From assembly GCF_006715085.1 (NCBI RefSeq), contig NZ_VFMM01000001.1, positions 2,046,001 to 2,110,000 on the forward strand: a DNA stretch of 64,000 bases. The letters are read 5' to 3'. The notes under the pieces were generated by a model. That model was not told where the DNA came from and did no database searches. It worked only from the letters and a program-made list of their open reading frames with translations. The position numbers and the translations under genes were made by a program. Origin of the DNA: Kribbella jejuensis. Lineage in GTDB: Bacteria > Actinomycetota > Actinomycetes > Propionibacteriales > Kribbellaceae. The first letter of the stretch is position 1; each line of letters begins with the position of its first letter. Positions 29,124 to 36,841 of this stretch are shown here, piece after piece.

Positions 29124-30859
29124 AGCGGTGGGCTGCCCTGAAACTATGCACAGTCACGACGATCTCAGCGGTGATACTCACGATGGCGACCCCTGCAGTT
29201 GCCGGCGGCAATGTCTCCGGCCGGTTCGACCGTCCGTACGACGGTTACGCGCCGAAGTCCACGCTGCTCCGCGACGAGACGCCGGCGAAGGCCGGCCTGG
29301 ACCCGGCGCCGATCGACGCCGCGCTGGCCCAGGTCGCCGCCTGGACCAAGCCGATCGGGACGGCGAAACCGTTGTACGCGGGCGCGGTCACGCTGCTCGG
29401 TCACGACGGAAAGATTGTCACCCGGACCGCGACCGGGCTCGCGCTGAAGTACGCCGACGGCGCGGGCACCGAGCTGCCCGCGGACCAGCAGCTTCCGATG
29501 CGCACCGACACGATCTTCGACATGGCGTCGGTGTCGAAGCTGTTCACGTCGATCGTGATCCTGCAGCTGGTCGAGAAGGGCAAGGTCGACCTGGACGCGC
29601 CGATCGCGACCTACATTCCGGAATTCGCGGAGAACGGCAAGGAAAACGTGACTGTGCGGATGGCGCTCACGCACACCAGCGGTTTCCCGTCCTGGCTGCC
29701 GCTGTGGAGTTCACGGCCCGATCCGGCCTCGAGACTCCAGATGGCCCTCACAGCGAAACTCCAGGACCCACCAGGCACGAAGTACCTGTACAGCGACCTC
29801 AACCTGATCGCGCTCGGCGAACTCGCGCACCGCGTCACCGGCAAGACCCTGGACAAACTCGTCGCCGACGGCATCACCAAACCGCTGCAGATGCGGGACA
29901 CCGGCTACAACCCCGACCCGAAGAAGAAGCCCCGGATCGCGGCCACGGAATACCAGTCCTCCCCGCCGCGGGGCATGGTCTGGGGTGAGGTGCACGACGA
30001 GAACGCGTGGTCCCTCGGCGGTGTCGCCGGCCACGCAGGCGTTTTCAGTACTGCGGACGACATGGCGGTACTGGCGCAGACATTCCTGAACGGCGGTAGC
30101 TACCGTGGCGCCCGGATCCTCAAAGAATCCTCAGTGACCGCGATGATCACGAACTTCAACCAGGCGTTCCCCGGCAACGACCACGGTCTCGGGTTCGAGC
30201 TGAACCAGCGCTGGTACATGGGCGGCCTGTCCGGCCCGCGCGCCGCCGGCCACACCGGCTACACGGGCACGTCGATCGTGATCGACTTCGACTCCCGCTC
30301 GTTCGCGATCCTGCTCACCAACCGCGTGCACCCGAGCCGCGACTGGGGCAGCAACAACCCGGCCCGGCGTGCGGTCGCCCAAGGCCTCGCGCTGGCGCTC
30401 GGCGTCGGCCCGCGGCACGGCAAGGACGCCTGGTTCTCCGGTACGACGGACAATTCGACGGCCACGCTGTCCACCACGGTCGACGTACCGGCGGGCGGCG
30501 CGAAGCTCGCGTTCGACCTGTTCGTGGACACCGAGGACTCGGATCTGCTGTACCTGGAGACATCCGCCGACGGATCCACCTGGACCAAGGTGCCGTTCAC
30601 GGTGCGGGACCGCGGATCGGTGATCGACACCGACGGCTCGATCAGCGGTTCCGGCGACCGGCACTGGCACCAGGTCGCCGCGGAGCTGCATCCGGGCCGG
30701 CAGACGATCCGCTGGCGCTACACCAGCGACCCGCTGTACCAGGGCCGCGGCGTGTACGTCGACGGTGTGAAGATCACGAGCGGGGACGGTGAACTTCTCG
30801 ATGGCGAGCGAACGCCCGAATCATTTGCCGCAACGGGTTGGAGACTTTCGCGTCGGTGA
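29120..30859 (+). CDS. Secreted serine beta-lactamase-family hydrolase, AmiE-like
   Basis: 579 residues. The signal peptide ends near PAVAGG (residue 29). The serine hydrolase domain (about 50-430) has S137-x-x-K140, Y224-S225-D226 in place of Tyr-x-Asn, and H378-T379-G380 as the third motif. A C-terminal beta-sandwich (about 440-579; FDLFVDTEDSD) resembles a glycan-binding module. In B. subtilis the equivalent position between nagZ and murR holds AmiE, a MurNAc-L-alanine amidase of this fold. The amidase role here is inferred from context; a penicillin-binding or esterase role remains possible. Confidence 0.85.
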   Translation: MKRWAALKLCTVTTISAVILTMATPAVAGGNVSGRFDRPYDGYAPKSTLLRDETPAKAGLDPAPIDAALAQVAAWTKPIGTAKPLYAGAVTLLGHDGKIVTRTATGLALKYADGAGTELPADQQLPMRTDTIFDMASVSKLFTSIVILQLVEKGKVDLDAPIATYIPEFAENGKENVTVRMALTHTSGFPSWLPLWSSRPDPASRLQMALTAKLQDPPGTKYLYSDLNLIALGELAHRVTGKTLDKLVADGITKPLQMRDTGYNPDPKKKPRIAATEYQSSPPRGMVWGEVHDENAWSLGGVAGHAGVFSTADDMAVLAQTFLNGGSYRGARILKESSVTAMITNFNQAFPGNDHGLGFELNQRWYMGGLSGPRAAGHTGYTGTSIVIDFDSRSFAILLTNRVHPSRDWGSNNPARRAVAQGLALALGVGPRHGKDAWFSGTTDNSTATLSTTVDVPAGGAKLAFDLFVDTEDSDLLYLETSADGSTWTKVPFTVRDRGSVIDTDGSISGSGDRHWHQVAAELHPGRQTIRWRYTSDPLYQGRGVYVDGVKITSGDGELLDGERTPESFAATGWRLSRR

Positions 30860-30895
30860 CCCCATCTCGTGCAGGGGCGCCGTACCGTGGCTGTC

Positions 30896-31783
30896 ATGAA
30901 TTCAACAACCTCTCCAGAACCCACGGGGCCGCTGCTGGTCCGGGTCCGCGCGGTGATGCCCGCGCTGGCGCCGGCCGAGCAGCGGGTGGCGAACGCGGTC
31001 CTCGCGGACCCGGGCGGAGTGGCGGCGATGACGATTTCCGAACTGGCCGAGGTGGCGTCCACCTCGGAGACCACGGTCATCCGGTTCTGCAAGCAGATCG
31101 GCGTCCCCGGCTATCCGCAGCTCCGCCTGCAGTTGGCGGCCCAGTCGGCGCAGGAGAGCGTCCGCCCGGAGGTCGGCGGGGACATCGAGCCCGGTGACTC
31201 GCTGGCCGACGTGGTCGGCAAGGTCGCGTTCGCCGACGAGCGGGCGGTCCGCGAGACCGCCCAGCAGGTCGACGTGGACGCACTGGCGAAGGTCGTCGAC
31301 GCGGTGGTGAAGGCCTCGCGCGTCGATCTGTACGGTTTCGGCGCCAGCGCTTTCGTCGCGATGGATCTCCAGCAGAAACTGCACCGGATCCGCCGGGTCG
31401 CCTTCGCCTGGAACGACGTGCACGTCGCGCTGCCCAGCGCGGCGCTGCTCGGCGACGGCGACGTCGCGATCGGCATCTCGCACACCGGTACGACGGTCGA
31501 GGTCGTCGAGGCGCTCGAAGAGGCGGCCAAGCACGGCGCCACCACGGTCGCGGTGACCAACTTCCCGCGCTCGCCGCTGGCGAAGACCGCCGATCTCGTA
31601 CTGACCACCGCCGCGCGCGAGACGACGTACCGCTCCGGCGCGATGTCGAGCCGGATCGCGCAGCTGACGGTGATCGACTGCCTGTTCATCGGGGTCGCGC
31701 AGCAGGTGCTGCCGGACGCCCGGAAAGCGCTCGAGGAGACCGCTTCCGCGGTCCGCGGTCACCGGTTGAAGGGCTCCGAGTAG
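30896..31783 (+). CDS. murR: RpiR-family regulator, probable MurR
   Basis: 295 residues. The N-terminal RpiR helix-turn-helix (TISELAEVASTSETTVIRFCKQIG, about residues 44-67) precedes a SIS sugar-isomerase-like sensor (VDLYGFGASAFVAMDLQQKL; GISHTGTTVEVVEAL). In MurR this domain senses MurNAc-6-phosphate. It lies 58 bases upstream of murQ, whose promoter carries phased TTCAA half-sites. ATG 30896 gives a standard N-terminus. Confidence 0.85.
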   Translation: MNSTTSPEPTGPLLVRVRAVMPALAPAEQRVANAVLADPGGVAAMTISELAEVASTSETTVIRFCKQIGVPGYPQLRLQLAAQSAQESVRPEVGGDIEPGDSLADVVGKVAFADERAVRETAQQVDVDALAKVVDAVVKASRVDLYGFGASAFVAMDLQQKLHRIRRVAFAWNDVHVALPSAALLGDGDVAIGISHTGTTVEVVEALEEAAKHGATTVAVTNFPRSPLAKTADLVLTTAARETTYRSGAMSSRIAQLTVIDCLFIGVAQQVLPDARKALEETASAVRGHRLKGSE

Positions 31784-31796
31784 CAGCTTGTCAAGA

Positions 31797-31820
31797 TTCA
31801 ACCGAATTGAAAATCCTTCA
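31797..31820. promoter_or_regulatory. Phased half-sites in the murQ promoter, candidate MurR operator
   Basis: TTCAA at 31797, TTGAA at 31807 and TTCA at 31817 alternate in orientation at exact 10-base steps. They make two overlapping inverted repeats (spacers of 5 bases) on the same helix face. The middle half-site overlaps the -35 box, so a bound repressor would block polymerase. Confidence 0.6.
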
Positions 31821-31842
31821 GTAGAAAACTAACATAATCCCG
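31807..31842 (+). promoter_or_regulatory. murQ promoter, leaderless start
   Basis: -35 TTGAAA (31807-31812), a 17-base spacer, and -10 TAACAT (31830-31835). The expected transcription start, about 7 bases on, falls on the murQ GTG at 31842. No ribosome site precedes that GTG, so the mRNA is probably leaderless. Confidence 0.6.
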
Positions 31843-32726
31843 TGACCTCACCGACCGAGCAGCGCAACCCCCGGACGCTGGCCATCGACGCGGTGGGCAC
31901 GTCCGAGATCCTCCAGCTGGTCAACAACGAGGACGCCCTGGTCGCCGGGGCTGTCAGCGTGGTGATCCCGGAGCTGACCAAGGCTGTGGACGCCGCCGTC
32001 GAGGCGGTCCGTGGCGGGGGCAGGGTGCACTACTTCGGCGCCGGTACGTCGGGACGCCTGGCCGTCCTGGACGCCGCCGAGCTGCTGCCCACGTTCCACG
32101 TCCCCGACGGTCTGGTGGTCGCGCACCACGCCGGCGGCATGGAGGCGTTGCTCCGCGCGGTCGAGAACGTCGAGGACTCCGAGGCGGGCGGGGCGTCCGA
32201 CGCGGCCGCGGTCACCGGTCAGGACCTCGTCATCGGCCTCGCCGCTTCCGGGAGCACGCCGTACGTCGCCGGTGCACTGAAGGCGGCCCGCGCGGCCGGG
32301 GCGACGACCGTACTGGTGACCTCGAACCCGGACGCCCCGCTGGCGCCGCTCGCGGACATCGTGATCGCCGCGGACACCGGTCCCGAGGTGATCGCCGGCT
32401 CGACCCGGCTGAAGGCCGGAACCGCGCAGAAAATGATTCTGAACGCGTTTTCCACCACGCTGATGATCAAGCTCGGCCGGACCTGGTCGAACCTGATGGT
32501 CGACCTGGTCGCCACCAACAAGAAGCTCCGCGGCCGGATGATCCGGATCCTCGGCGAGGCGACCGGCGCCGACGAGGCCGCCTGCGAAACCGCCCTGGCC
32601 GCCGCCGACGGCGAGCTCAAGCCGGCCCTCGTCCACCTCCTGACCGGCACGCCGATTCCCGCCGCGCGAGCTGCTTTGGAGGCAGCTCACGGGCGCGTCG
32701 CCACCGCACTGGCCGAGCTCGCGTGA
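31842..32726 (+). CDS. murQ: N-acetylmuramic acid 6-phosphate etherase
   Basis: 294-residue SIS-domain enzyme that cleaves the lactyl ether of MurNAc-6-phosphate, giving GlcNAc-6-phosphate and D-lactate. The signatures are FGAGTSGRLAVLDAAEL (about residues 66-82), VIGLAASGSTPYVAGAL and VITGPEVIAGSTRLKAGTAQK-like (TGPEVIAGSTRLKAG about 181-195). It needs a phosphorylated substrate, but no MurP or MurNAc kinase is nearby. GTG 31842 is probably a leaderless start. Confidence 0.95.
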   Translation: MTSPTEQRNPRTLAIDAVGTSEILQLVNNEDALVAGAVSVVIPELTKAVDAAVEAVRGGGRVHYFGAGTSGRLAVLDAAELLPTFHVPDGLVVAHHAGGMEALLRAVENVEDSEAGGASDAAAVTGQDLVIGLAASGSTPYVAGALKAARAAGATTVLVTSNPDAPLAPLADIVIAADTGPEVIAGSTRLKAGTAQKMILNAFSTTLMIKLGRTWSNLMVDLVATNKKLRGRMIRILGEATGADEAACETALAAADGELKPALVHLLTGTPIPAARAALEAAHGRVATALAELA

Positions 32727-32728
32727 CC

Positions 32729-32790
32729 GCTGGCGGGCTGTCGCACGGCTGACCCGTTGCAACCCGCTATCGGTGAAACAACCCGCCAGC
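32729..32790. terminator. Possible bidirectional terminator, murQ / ltrA
   Basis: Inverted arms of 12 bases (32729-32740 with 32779-32790, one mismatch) span the gap between these convergent genes. The loop is long (38 bases), so its strength is uncertain. Confidence 0.4.
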
Positions 32791-32794
32791 CGCC

Positions 32795-33958
32795 TCAGTC
32801 CGCCGGCCGCACCGGCGGACGGAGGACCAGGGTCGCGACGACGCCGGCCATGAAGACGGCCGTGAGCGCGAACGGGATCGGGATCAGCGGATCCAGCAGC
32901 ACCAGCACCGCGCCGACCGGTACGGCGATGTTCACGACCCGGTCGGCGTTGTCGCGGAGCGCGATCCACCAGATGCCGACGACGAAGATCGCGATCGGGA
33001 TCGTCACCGTGTAGGAGGCGGCGACCTCGCTCAGCTCGGTGTGATGCGTGATGCTGTCGATCTCCACCTCGATCCCGGCCGAGAACGCGCCGGCCGCGGC
33101 GAACACGAAGTAGTGCACATACCCGTACCGCAGCGACCGGCGGAAGGACGTGATCGCGGTGTGGTGCGGCGGCCAGAAGTAGATCCACCACAGCGCGGCC
33201 GTGACGACCAGCGTGAGGGCCGAGAGCGCGATCAGCGGACCGAGCGACTCGTGGTCGTGCACCGCCTCGATGATCGCGTTCGCCGAGGCGAGCAGGCTTT
33301 CACCGAGCAGGATCAGCGTGAACAGCCCGTACCGCTCGGTGATGTGGTGCGGATGCCATGGCGTCACCCCGCGCCGCTCGGCCACGATCGGGACGGCGAG
33401 CTCGGCGATCACGAACACCACCCAGGCGATCACCTGGACCGATCCGGGCATCACCAGCAAGGTCAGCCAGAGCACCTGGACGATCGCGATCCCACCGGCG
33501 TAGAACTGCGCCGTCCGCCGGTTGCCGCCCCCGGAACGGGCCGCCCGCAACCACTGCGCGATCATCGCCATGCGCATCACGACGTACCCGATCACGACGA
33601 CGGTGAAGTCGTGGTCGGCGAAGACCTTCTCGATCCCGGCGGCGAGCACCAGGACGCCGCTCATCTGGACGATCGTGAGGACCCGGTACAGCCAGTCGTC
33701 GGTGGCGAACGAGGTGGCGAACCAGGTGAAGTTCATCCACGCCCACCAGATCGCGAAGAACACCATCGCGTACGACAGCACGCCGCTGGTGATGTGCTTC
33801 TCGGACAGCGCGTGATGCAACTGCGCGCCCGCGACGCTGACCGCGATCACGAACACCAGATCGAAGAACAACTCCAGCGACGACGCGACCCGACCGGGTT
33901 CGTGCGGATCCCTCGGCCGCATCGGCACCAACCGTGAGCGCGTCATCTCTGGCGTCAT
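32795..33958 (-). CDS. Low-temperature-requirement A (LtrA) family membrane protein
   Basis: 387-residue polytopic protein with about ten hydrophobic helices. LtrA landmarks are ASSLELFFDLVFVIAVS (about residues 25-41), WWAWMNFTWFATSFATDD and HITERYGLFTLILLGES (about 210-226). The name comes from a cold-sensitivity phenotype in Listeria; the biochemical function is unknown. ATG 33958 is used. It ends next to murQ and starts 10 bases from the end of the upstream ilvC-like gene. Confidence 0.87.
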   Translation of the reverse strand: MTPEMTRSRLVPMRPRDPHEPGRVASSLELFFDLVFVIAVSVAGAQLHHALSEKHITSGVLSYAMVFFAIWWAWMNFTWFATSFATDDWLYRVLTIVQMSGVLVLAAGIEKVFADHDFTVVVIGYVVMRMAMIAQWLRAARSGGGNRRTAQFYAGGIAIVQVLWLTLLVMPGSVQVIAWVVFVIAELAVPIVAERRGVTPWHPHHITERYGLFTLILLGESLLASANAIIEAVHDHESLGPLIALSALTLVVTAALWWIYFWPPHHTAITSFRRSLRYGYVHYFVFAAAGAFSAGIEVEIDSITHHTELSEVAASYTVTIPIAIFVVGIWWIALRDNADRVVNIAVPVGAVLVLLDPLIPIPFALTAVFMAGVVATLVLRPPVRPAD

Positions 33959-33968
33959 GGCCCATAGG

Positions 33969-35489
33969 CTAAACCGAGATGTCGACGGACGGGCGGAGCT
34001 CGGCGGCCGCGGCAAGGGCCTCATGGGCCGGGTTGGCGAGGAACTCCTTGATCAGCTGCGCGTCGGCCGGCTGGTCGAGCTGCGGGAGGGCGATCTGCTC
34101 GTACACGGCCTGGAACCGCGGCCCCCACCGGCGGGCACCGAGCCGCGCGGTCCGTGAACAGTTGTCGACCATGTACGCGACGTCGCGGGCATGCATGTAC
34201 GGCAACAACGAATCCACCGCCTCGATCACCGACTCATTGACAATCTCCGACCACGCATGCCCCCGCACCACAAACTCGTCCACCTGCCCCATCATCGTCC
34301 CCACAAACACCCCCGCCGTCACCGCATCGATGCCGGCCCCACCGCCCGCCGCAGCACCGCTCGCCCCGCCGCCCCGGGCGTCGCCGGACCCGCCTCCATA
34401 CCGTACGGTTCGGTATGGAGTGCTCCGGCGGGCGTGGACCGTGGGGCTGTGCGACCACATCGGGCTGCCGCCGATCTGCGTCATCGGCCGGTTGGCGAGC
34501 CGCTGCTCGGCCAGGATCACGCTCCGCAGTTCGGTGCCGTCGGCAACCTCGTCGTAGATCTCCGCGACCAGGTCCCGGGCCGGCCGGTACGCCGCCGAGT
34601 ACGCCCGATCGAACAGGTCGGAGTCCCCCGACGCCGCGCGCACCGCCGGGATACCGTGCTTCGAGATGGTCCGCGCGATCGGTCCGGTGATCGTCTCGGT
34701 GGACCGCTCGTACGCCGTCACCGGGTCCGCGCCGGCGATCCGGAAGTACCGGTACAGCGCCTCGACCAGGCCGTGCACCGCACCGAGCAGGATCGCCCGT
34801 TCGCCCACGATGTCAGAGTGGTACTCGGCGGACAGCGTGGTCGCGAACGTGTACGGCGACCCGAGCGCGATCGACCACGCGAGGGCCCGGTCCGTACCGT
34901 GCCCGTCCGGGTCGGCGTGTACGGCGATGCTCGCGTTGATGCCGGCGCCGTTGACGGTCGCGCCCTGCACGTACAGCCGCCGTACCGAGTCGCCCATCCC
35001 CTTCGGGCAGACCGCGATCACCGGATGCCCGGCCGGGAAGTCGCGGCCGAGCTCACGCAGGTAGCCGAGCAGGAAACCGTGGGACAGGCCAATGGTCGCG
35101 CCGGGCTTGAGGACCGCGAAGATCTCCTCATGGTGCGCCGCCAGCGCCGCGTCGGCGATCAGCAGGATCACCAGGTCCGCGCTCGCCGCGATCTCCAACC
35201 AGTCCCCGAGCGTGCCATCGTCTTCGTTGAACCCGTTCGCACGGGCGTCGTCGAGCGACCGGGACCCCGGCCGCAGTCCGACCGCCACGGTGATCCCGCT
35301 ACCGGCCAACGAGTCCCGCAGGTTCAGCGCCTGCGCCCGCCCCTGCGGCCCCCACCCGAGCACCCCGATCCGCTCCACCCCGTGCAACGCACTCGGCAGC
35401 AACGGGAACAGATCCCGCCCACCCCGCACAATCGCCTCGGCCCCACCCGGAACCGTCATCGACTCAACCCGAAACACCGAACTCTCCAT
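33969..35489 (-). CDS. ilvC: Plant-type (class II) ketol-acid reductoisomerase with a palindromic insertion
   Basis: 506-residue enzyme for isomerisation and NADPH reduction of acetolactate in valine and isoleucine synthesis. It follows plant chloroplast enzymes end to end: VRGGRDLFPLLP, GWGPQG (45-50), CPKGMGDSVRRLYVQG, NESVIEAVDSL and the C-terminus LRPSVDISV. Metal and catalytic residues are present: D226 and E230 (SDIVGERAILLG), E415 and E419, S445. Residues 356-388 are a Gly/Ala-rich insertion encoded in part by a palindrome. ATG 35489 starts the homologous N-terminus; GTG 35495 is possible. Divergent from an IlvY-like gene. Confidence 0.92.
   Translation of the reverse strand: MESSVFRVESMTVPGGAEAIVRGGRDLFPLLPSALHGVERIGVLGWGPQGRAQALNLRDSLAGSGITVAVGLRPGSRSLDDARANGFNEDDGTLGDWLEIAASADLVILLIADAALAAHHEEIFAVLKPGATIGLSHGFLLGYLRELGRDFPAGHPVIAVCPKGMGDSVRRLYVQGATVNGAGINASIAVHADPDGHGTDRALAWSIALGSPYTFATTLSAEYHSDIVGERAILLGAVHGLVEALYRYFRIAGADPVTAYERSTETITGPIARTISKHGIPAVRAASGDSDLFDRAYSAAYRPARDLVAEIYDEVADGTELRSVILAEQRLANRPMTQIGGSPMWSHSPTVHARRSTPYRTVRYGGGSGDARGGGASGAAAGGGAGIDAVTAGVFVGTMMGQVDEFVVRGHAWSEIVNESVIEAVDSLLPYMHARDVAYMVDNCSRTARLGARRWGPRFQAVYEQIALPQLDQPADAQLIKEFLANPAHEALAAAAELRPSVDISV
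34382..34430. repeat. Palindromic insertion inside the ilvC-like gene
   Basis: A perfect 10-base inverted repeat (34394-34403 with 34411-34420, 7-base loop) sits inside a longer imperfect one with CGCCGG/CCGGCG ends. It encodes residues near 357-366 (TPYRTVRYGG), which have no counterpart in plant enzymes. It resembles a palindromic element that inserted in frame. Confidence 0.6.
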
Positions 35490-35809
35490 GCCCACCAGTC
35501 AACGGTCCGCCGACCTGTTGCAGCAAGCGCAACCTCCGCACCGCACCGTTCCACAATCTGCAACACTGAGCGGATGGCCACGCAATGGCGTCTGGGGATA
35601 GGCGATGGGGTCTGGGGACACGCAATTGCTTGTTCCCAGACTCCGCGCCGTATCTCCTGTTCGACCTGCCGCGTGCGGGGCGCGGGTCGGGTCGGCGTAC
35701 CGAAGAACGGGTAGTGATGGGCGCTTTGTGCGGCGGGCACGCGTGCGCGGTCCCGGTCGAGGGCTGCGCAGGCTCACCACTACCCGTTCTTCGGTAGGCA
35801 TCGGACTGG
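35490..35809. promoter_or_regulatory. ilvC / ilvY divergent regulatory region with nested repeats
   Basis: 320-base spacer with no gene. Two 20-base tandem units (35582-35601 and 35602-35621) share most of GTCTGGGGA. An 11-base inverted repeat with one mismatch (35610-35620 with 35631-35641) encloses the palindrome GCAATTGC (35622-35629). A perfect 19-base inverted repeat (35698-35716 with 35778-35796) encloses 61 bases just before ilvY. IlvY-type regulators bind tandem sites between these two genes in enterobacteria, so some elements may be operators. Confidence 0.6.
35698..35796. repeat. Perfect 19-bp inverted repeat upstream of ilvY
   Basis: Arms 35698-35716 and 35778-35796 match at all 19 positions; the second arm ends 13 bases before the ilvY start. 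In RNA this would fold a long hairpin over the ilvY leader. The 61-base interior is GC-rich with no gene. Confidence 0.8.
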
Positions 35810-36841
35810 ATGGAGGACTGGGTGGAGCAGCGGGAGTTGGAGTTGTTCCTGCATTTGGGGCGGTCGTTGAACTACGGGCGGACCAGCCTGGAGTGTCATG
35901 TCAGTGCGGCGACGTTGACGCGGACGATTCAGCGGCTGGAGGCGCGGGTCGGGGCGCGGTTGCTGGATCGTGGGCCGCGGGGCGTGGTGCTGACGGCGGA
36001 GGGCCGGCGGTTCACGGCGTACGCGGAGCGGGCGCTGGAGCTGTGGGCGGGTTACCGGGCGGGGTCTGCGGAGGATCTGACCGGTGAGCTCCGGATCTTC
36101 GCGACCGTGACCGCGTGCCAGACGCTGCTCCCGGAGCTGCTCCGGCCGTTGCGCGAACAGCATCCGCAGCTCCGGCTGGACATCCGCACCGGCGACGCGG
36201 CCGCAGCCCTCGCCCGACTCGACGAGGGCGAGGTGGACGCCGCGGTAGCCGGCATTCCGAAGCGCCTCCCGCAGAGCCTGGTGGCCCGCACCGTCGCCGT
36301 CACCGACCTAGTCCTCGTCCGCGCCGCCGAGAGGCCGTTGAACGGTCCGCCCAGCACCCCCGGCGGCCGCCCATCAGACAGTCCGCCCGGCACCCCCGCC
36401 GGCCGCCCATCAGACAGTCCGGACAGCACCCCCGCCGGCCATCCGTCAGACGGTTCACGCGACGCCCCCGGCGGGCGCTCGTCAGGCGGTCTGCGCGACC
36501 CCGACCAGCTGTCAGGTGATTCGCGGGACGCTCTCATTGAGGGTCCGTACGTCGTGCCGGCTCGCGGGCTGGTTCGGGAGAGCGCGTTTCGGTGGTTTCG
36601 GAGAATGGGGGTCAAGCCAACGATCGCGGCGGAGCCCGACGGGCACGAGGCGTTGCTTGCCCTGGTGGCGCTGGGGTGTGGCGTCGGCGTCGTACCGCGG
36701 CTGGTGCTCGACTCGTCCGCCGTCCGCGATCAGCTCGAGGAACTGCCGGCCGACCTGGAACCGCTCACGATCGGGCTTTGCGCGCGCCGCGCCGACCTGC
36801 ATCGGCCTTTGGTCGCGGCGCTCTGGGCGCTGCGACCGTAG
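35810..36841 (+). CDS. ilvY: IlvY-like LysR-family regulator with 12-residue tandem repeats
   Basis: 343 residues. The N-terminal winged helix (residues 4-62; CHVSAATLTRTIQRLEARVG) and sensor domain follow enterobacterial IlvY closely: GELRIFATVTACQTLLPELL, RTGDAAAALARLDEGEVDAA, FRWFRRMGV and GHEALLALVALGCGVGVVP. IlvY activates ilvC in response to acetolactate. Residues 180-227 are four 12-residue repeats rich in Pro, Gly and Ser, inserted between the two sensor lobes. The gene is divergent from ilvC, as in enterobacteria. Its last 77 bases overlap the convergent LacI gene. Confidence 0.88.
   Translation: MEDWVEQRELELFLHLGRSLNYGRTSLECHVSAATLTRTIQRLEARVGARLLDRGPRGVVLTAEGRRFTAYAERALELWAGYRAGSAEDLTGELRIFATVTACQTLLPELLRPLREQHPQLRLDIRTGDAAAALARLDEGEVDAAVAGIPKRLPQSLVARTVAVTDLVLVRAAERPLNGPPSTPGGRPSDSPPGTPAGRPSDSPDSTPAGHPSDGSRDAPGGRSSGGLRDPDQLSGDSRDALIEGPYVVPARGLVRESAFRWFRRMGVKPTIAAEPDGHEALLALVALGCGVGVVPRLVLDSSAVRDQLEELPADLEPLTIGLCARRADLHRPLVAALWALRP
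36347..36490 (+). repeat. Four 36-bp in-frame tandem repeats inside ilvY
   Basis: Units start at 36347, 36383, 36419 and 36455, each 12 codons of the form PxSTPGGRPSDS. Units 1 and 2 differ at only a few bases; units 3 and 4 are more divergent, and a partial fifth follows. The length is always a multiple of three, so the frame is kept. Confidence 0.9.
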
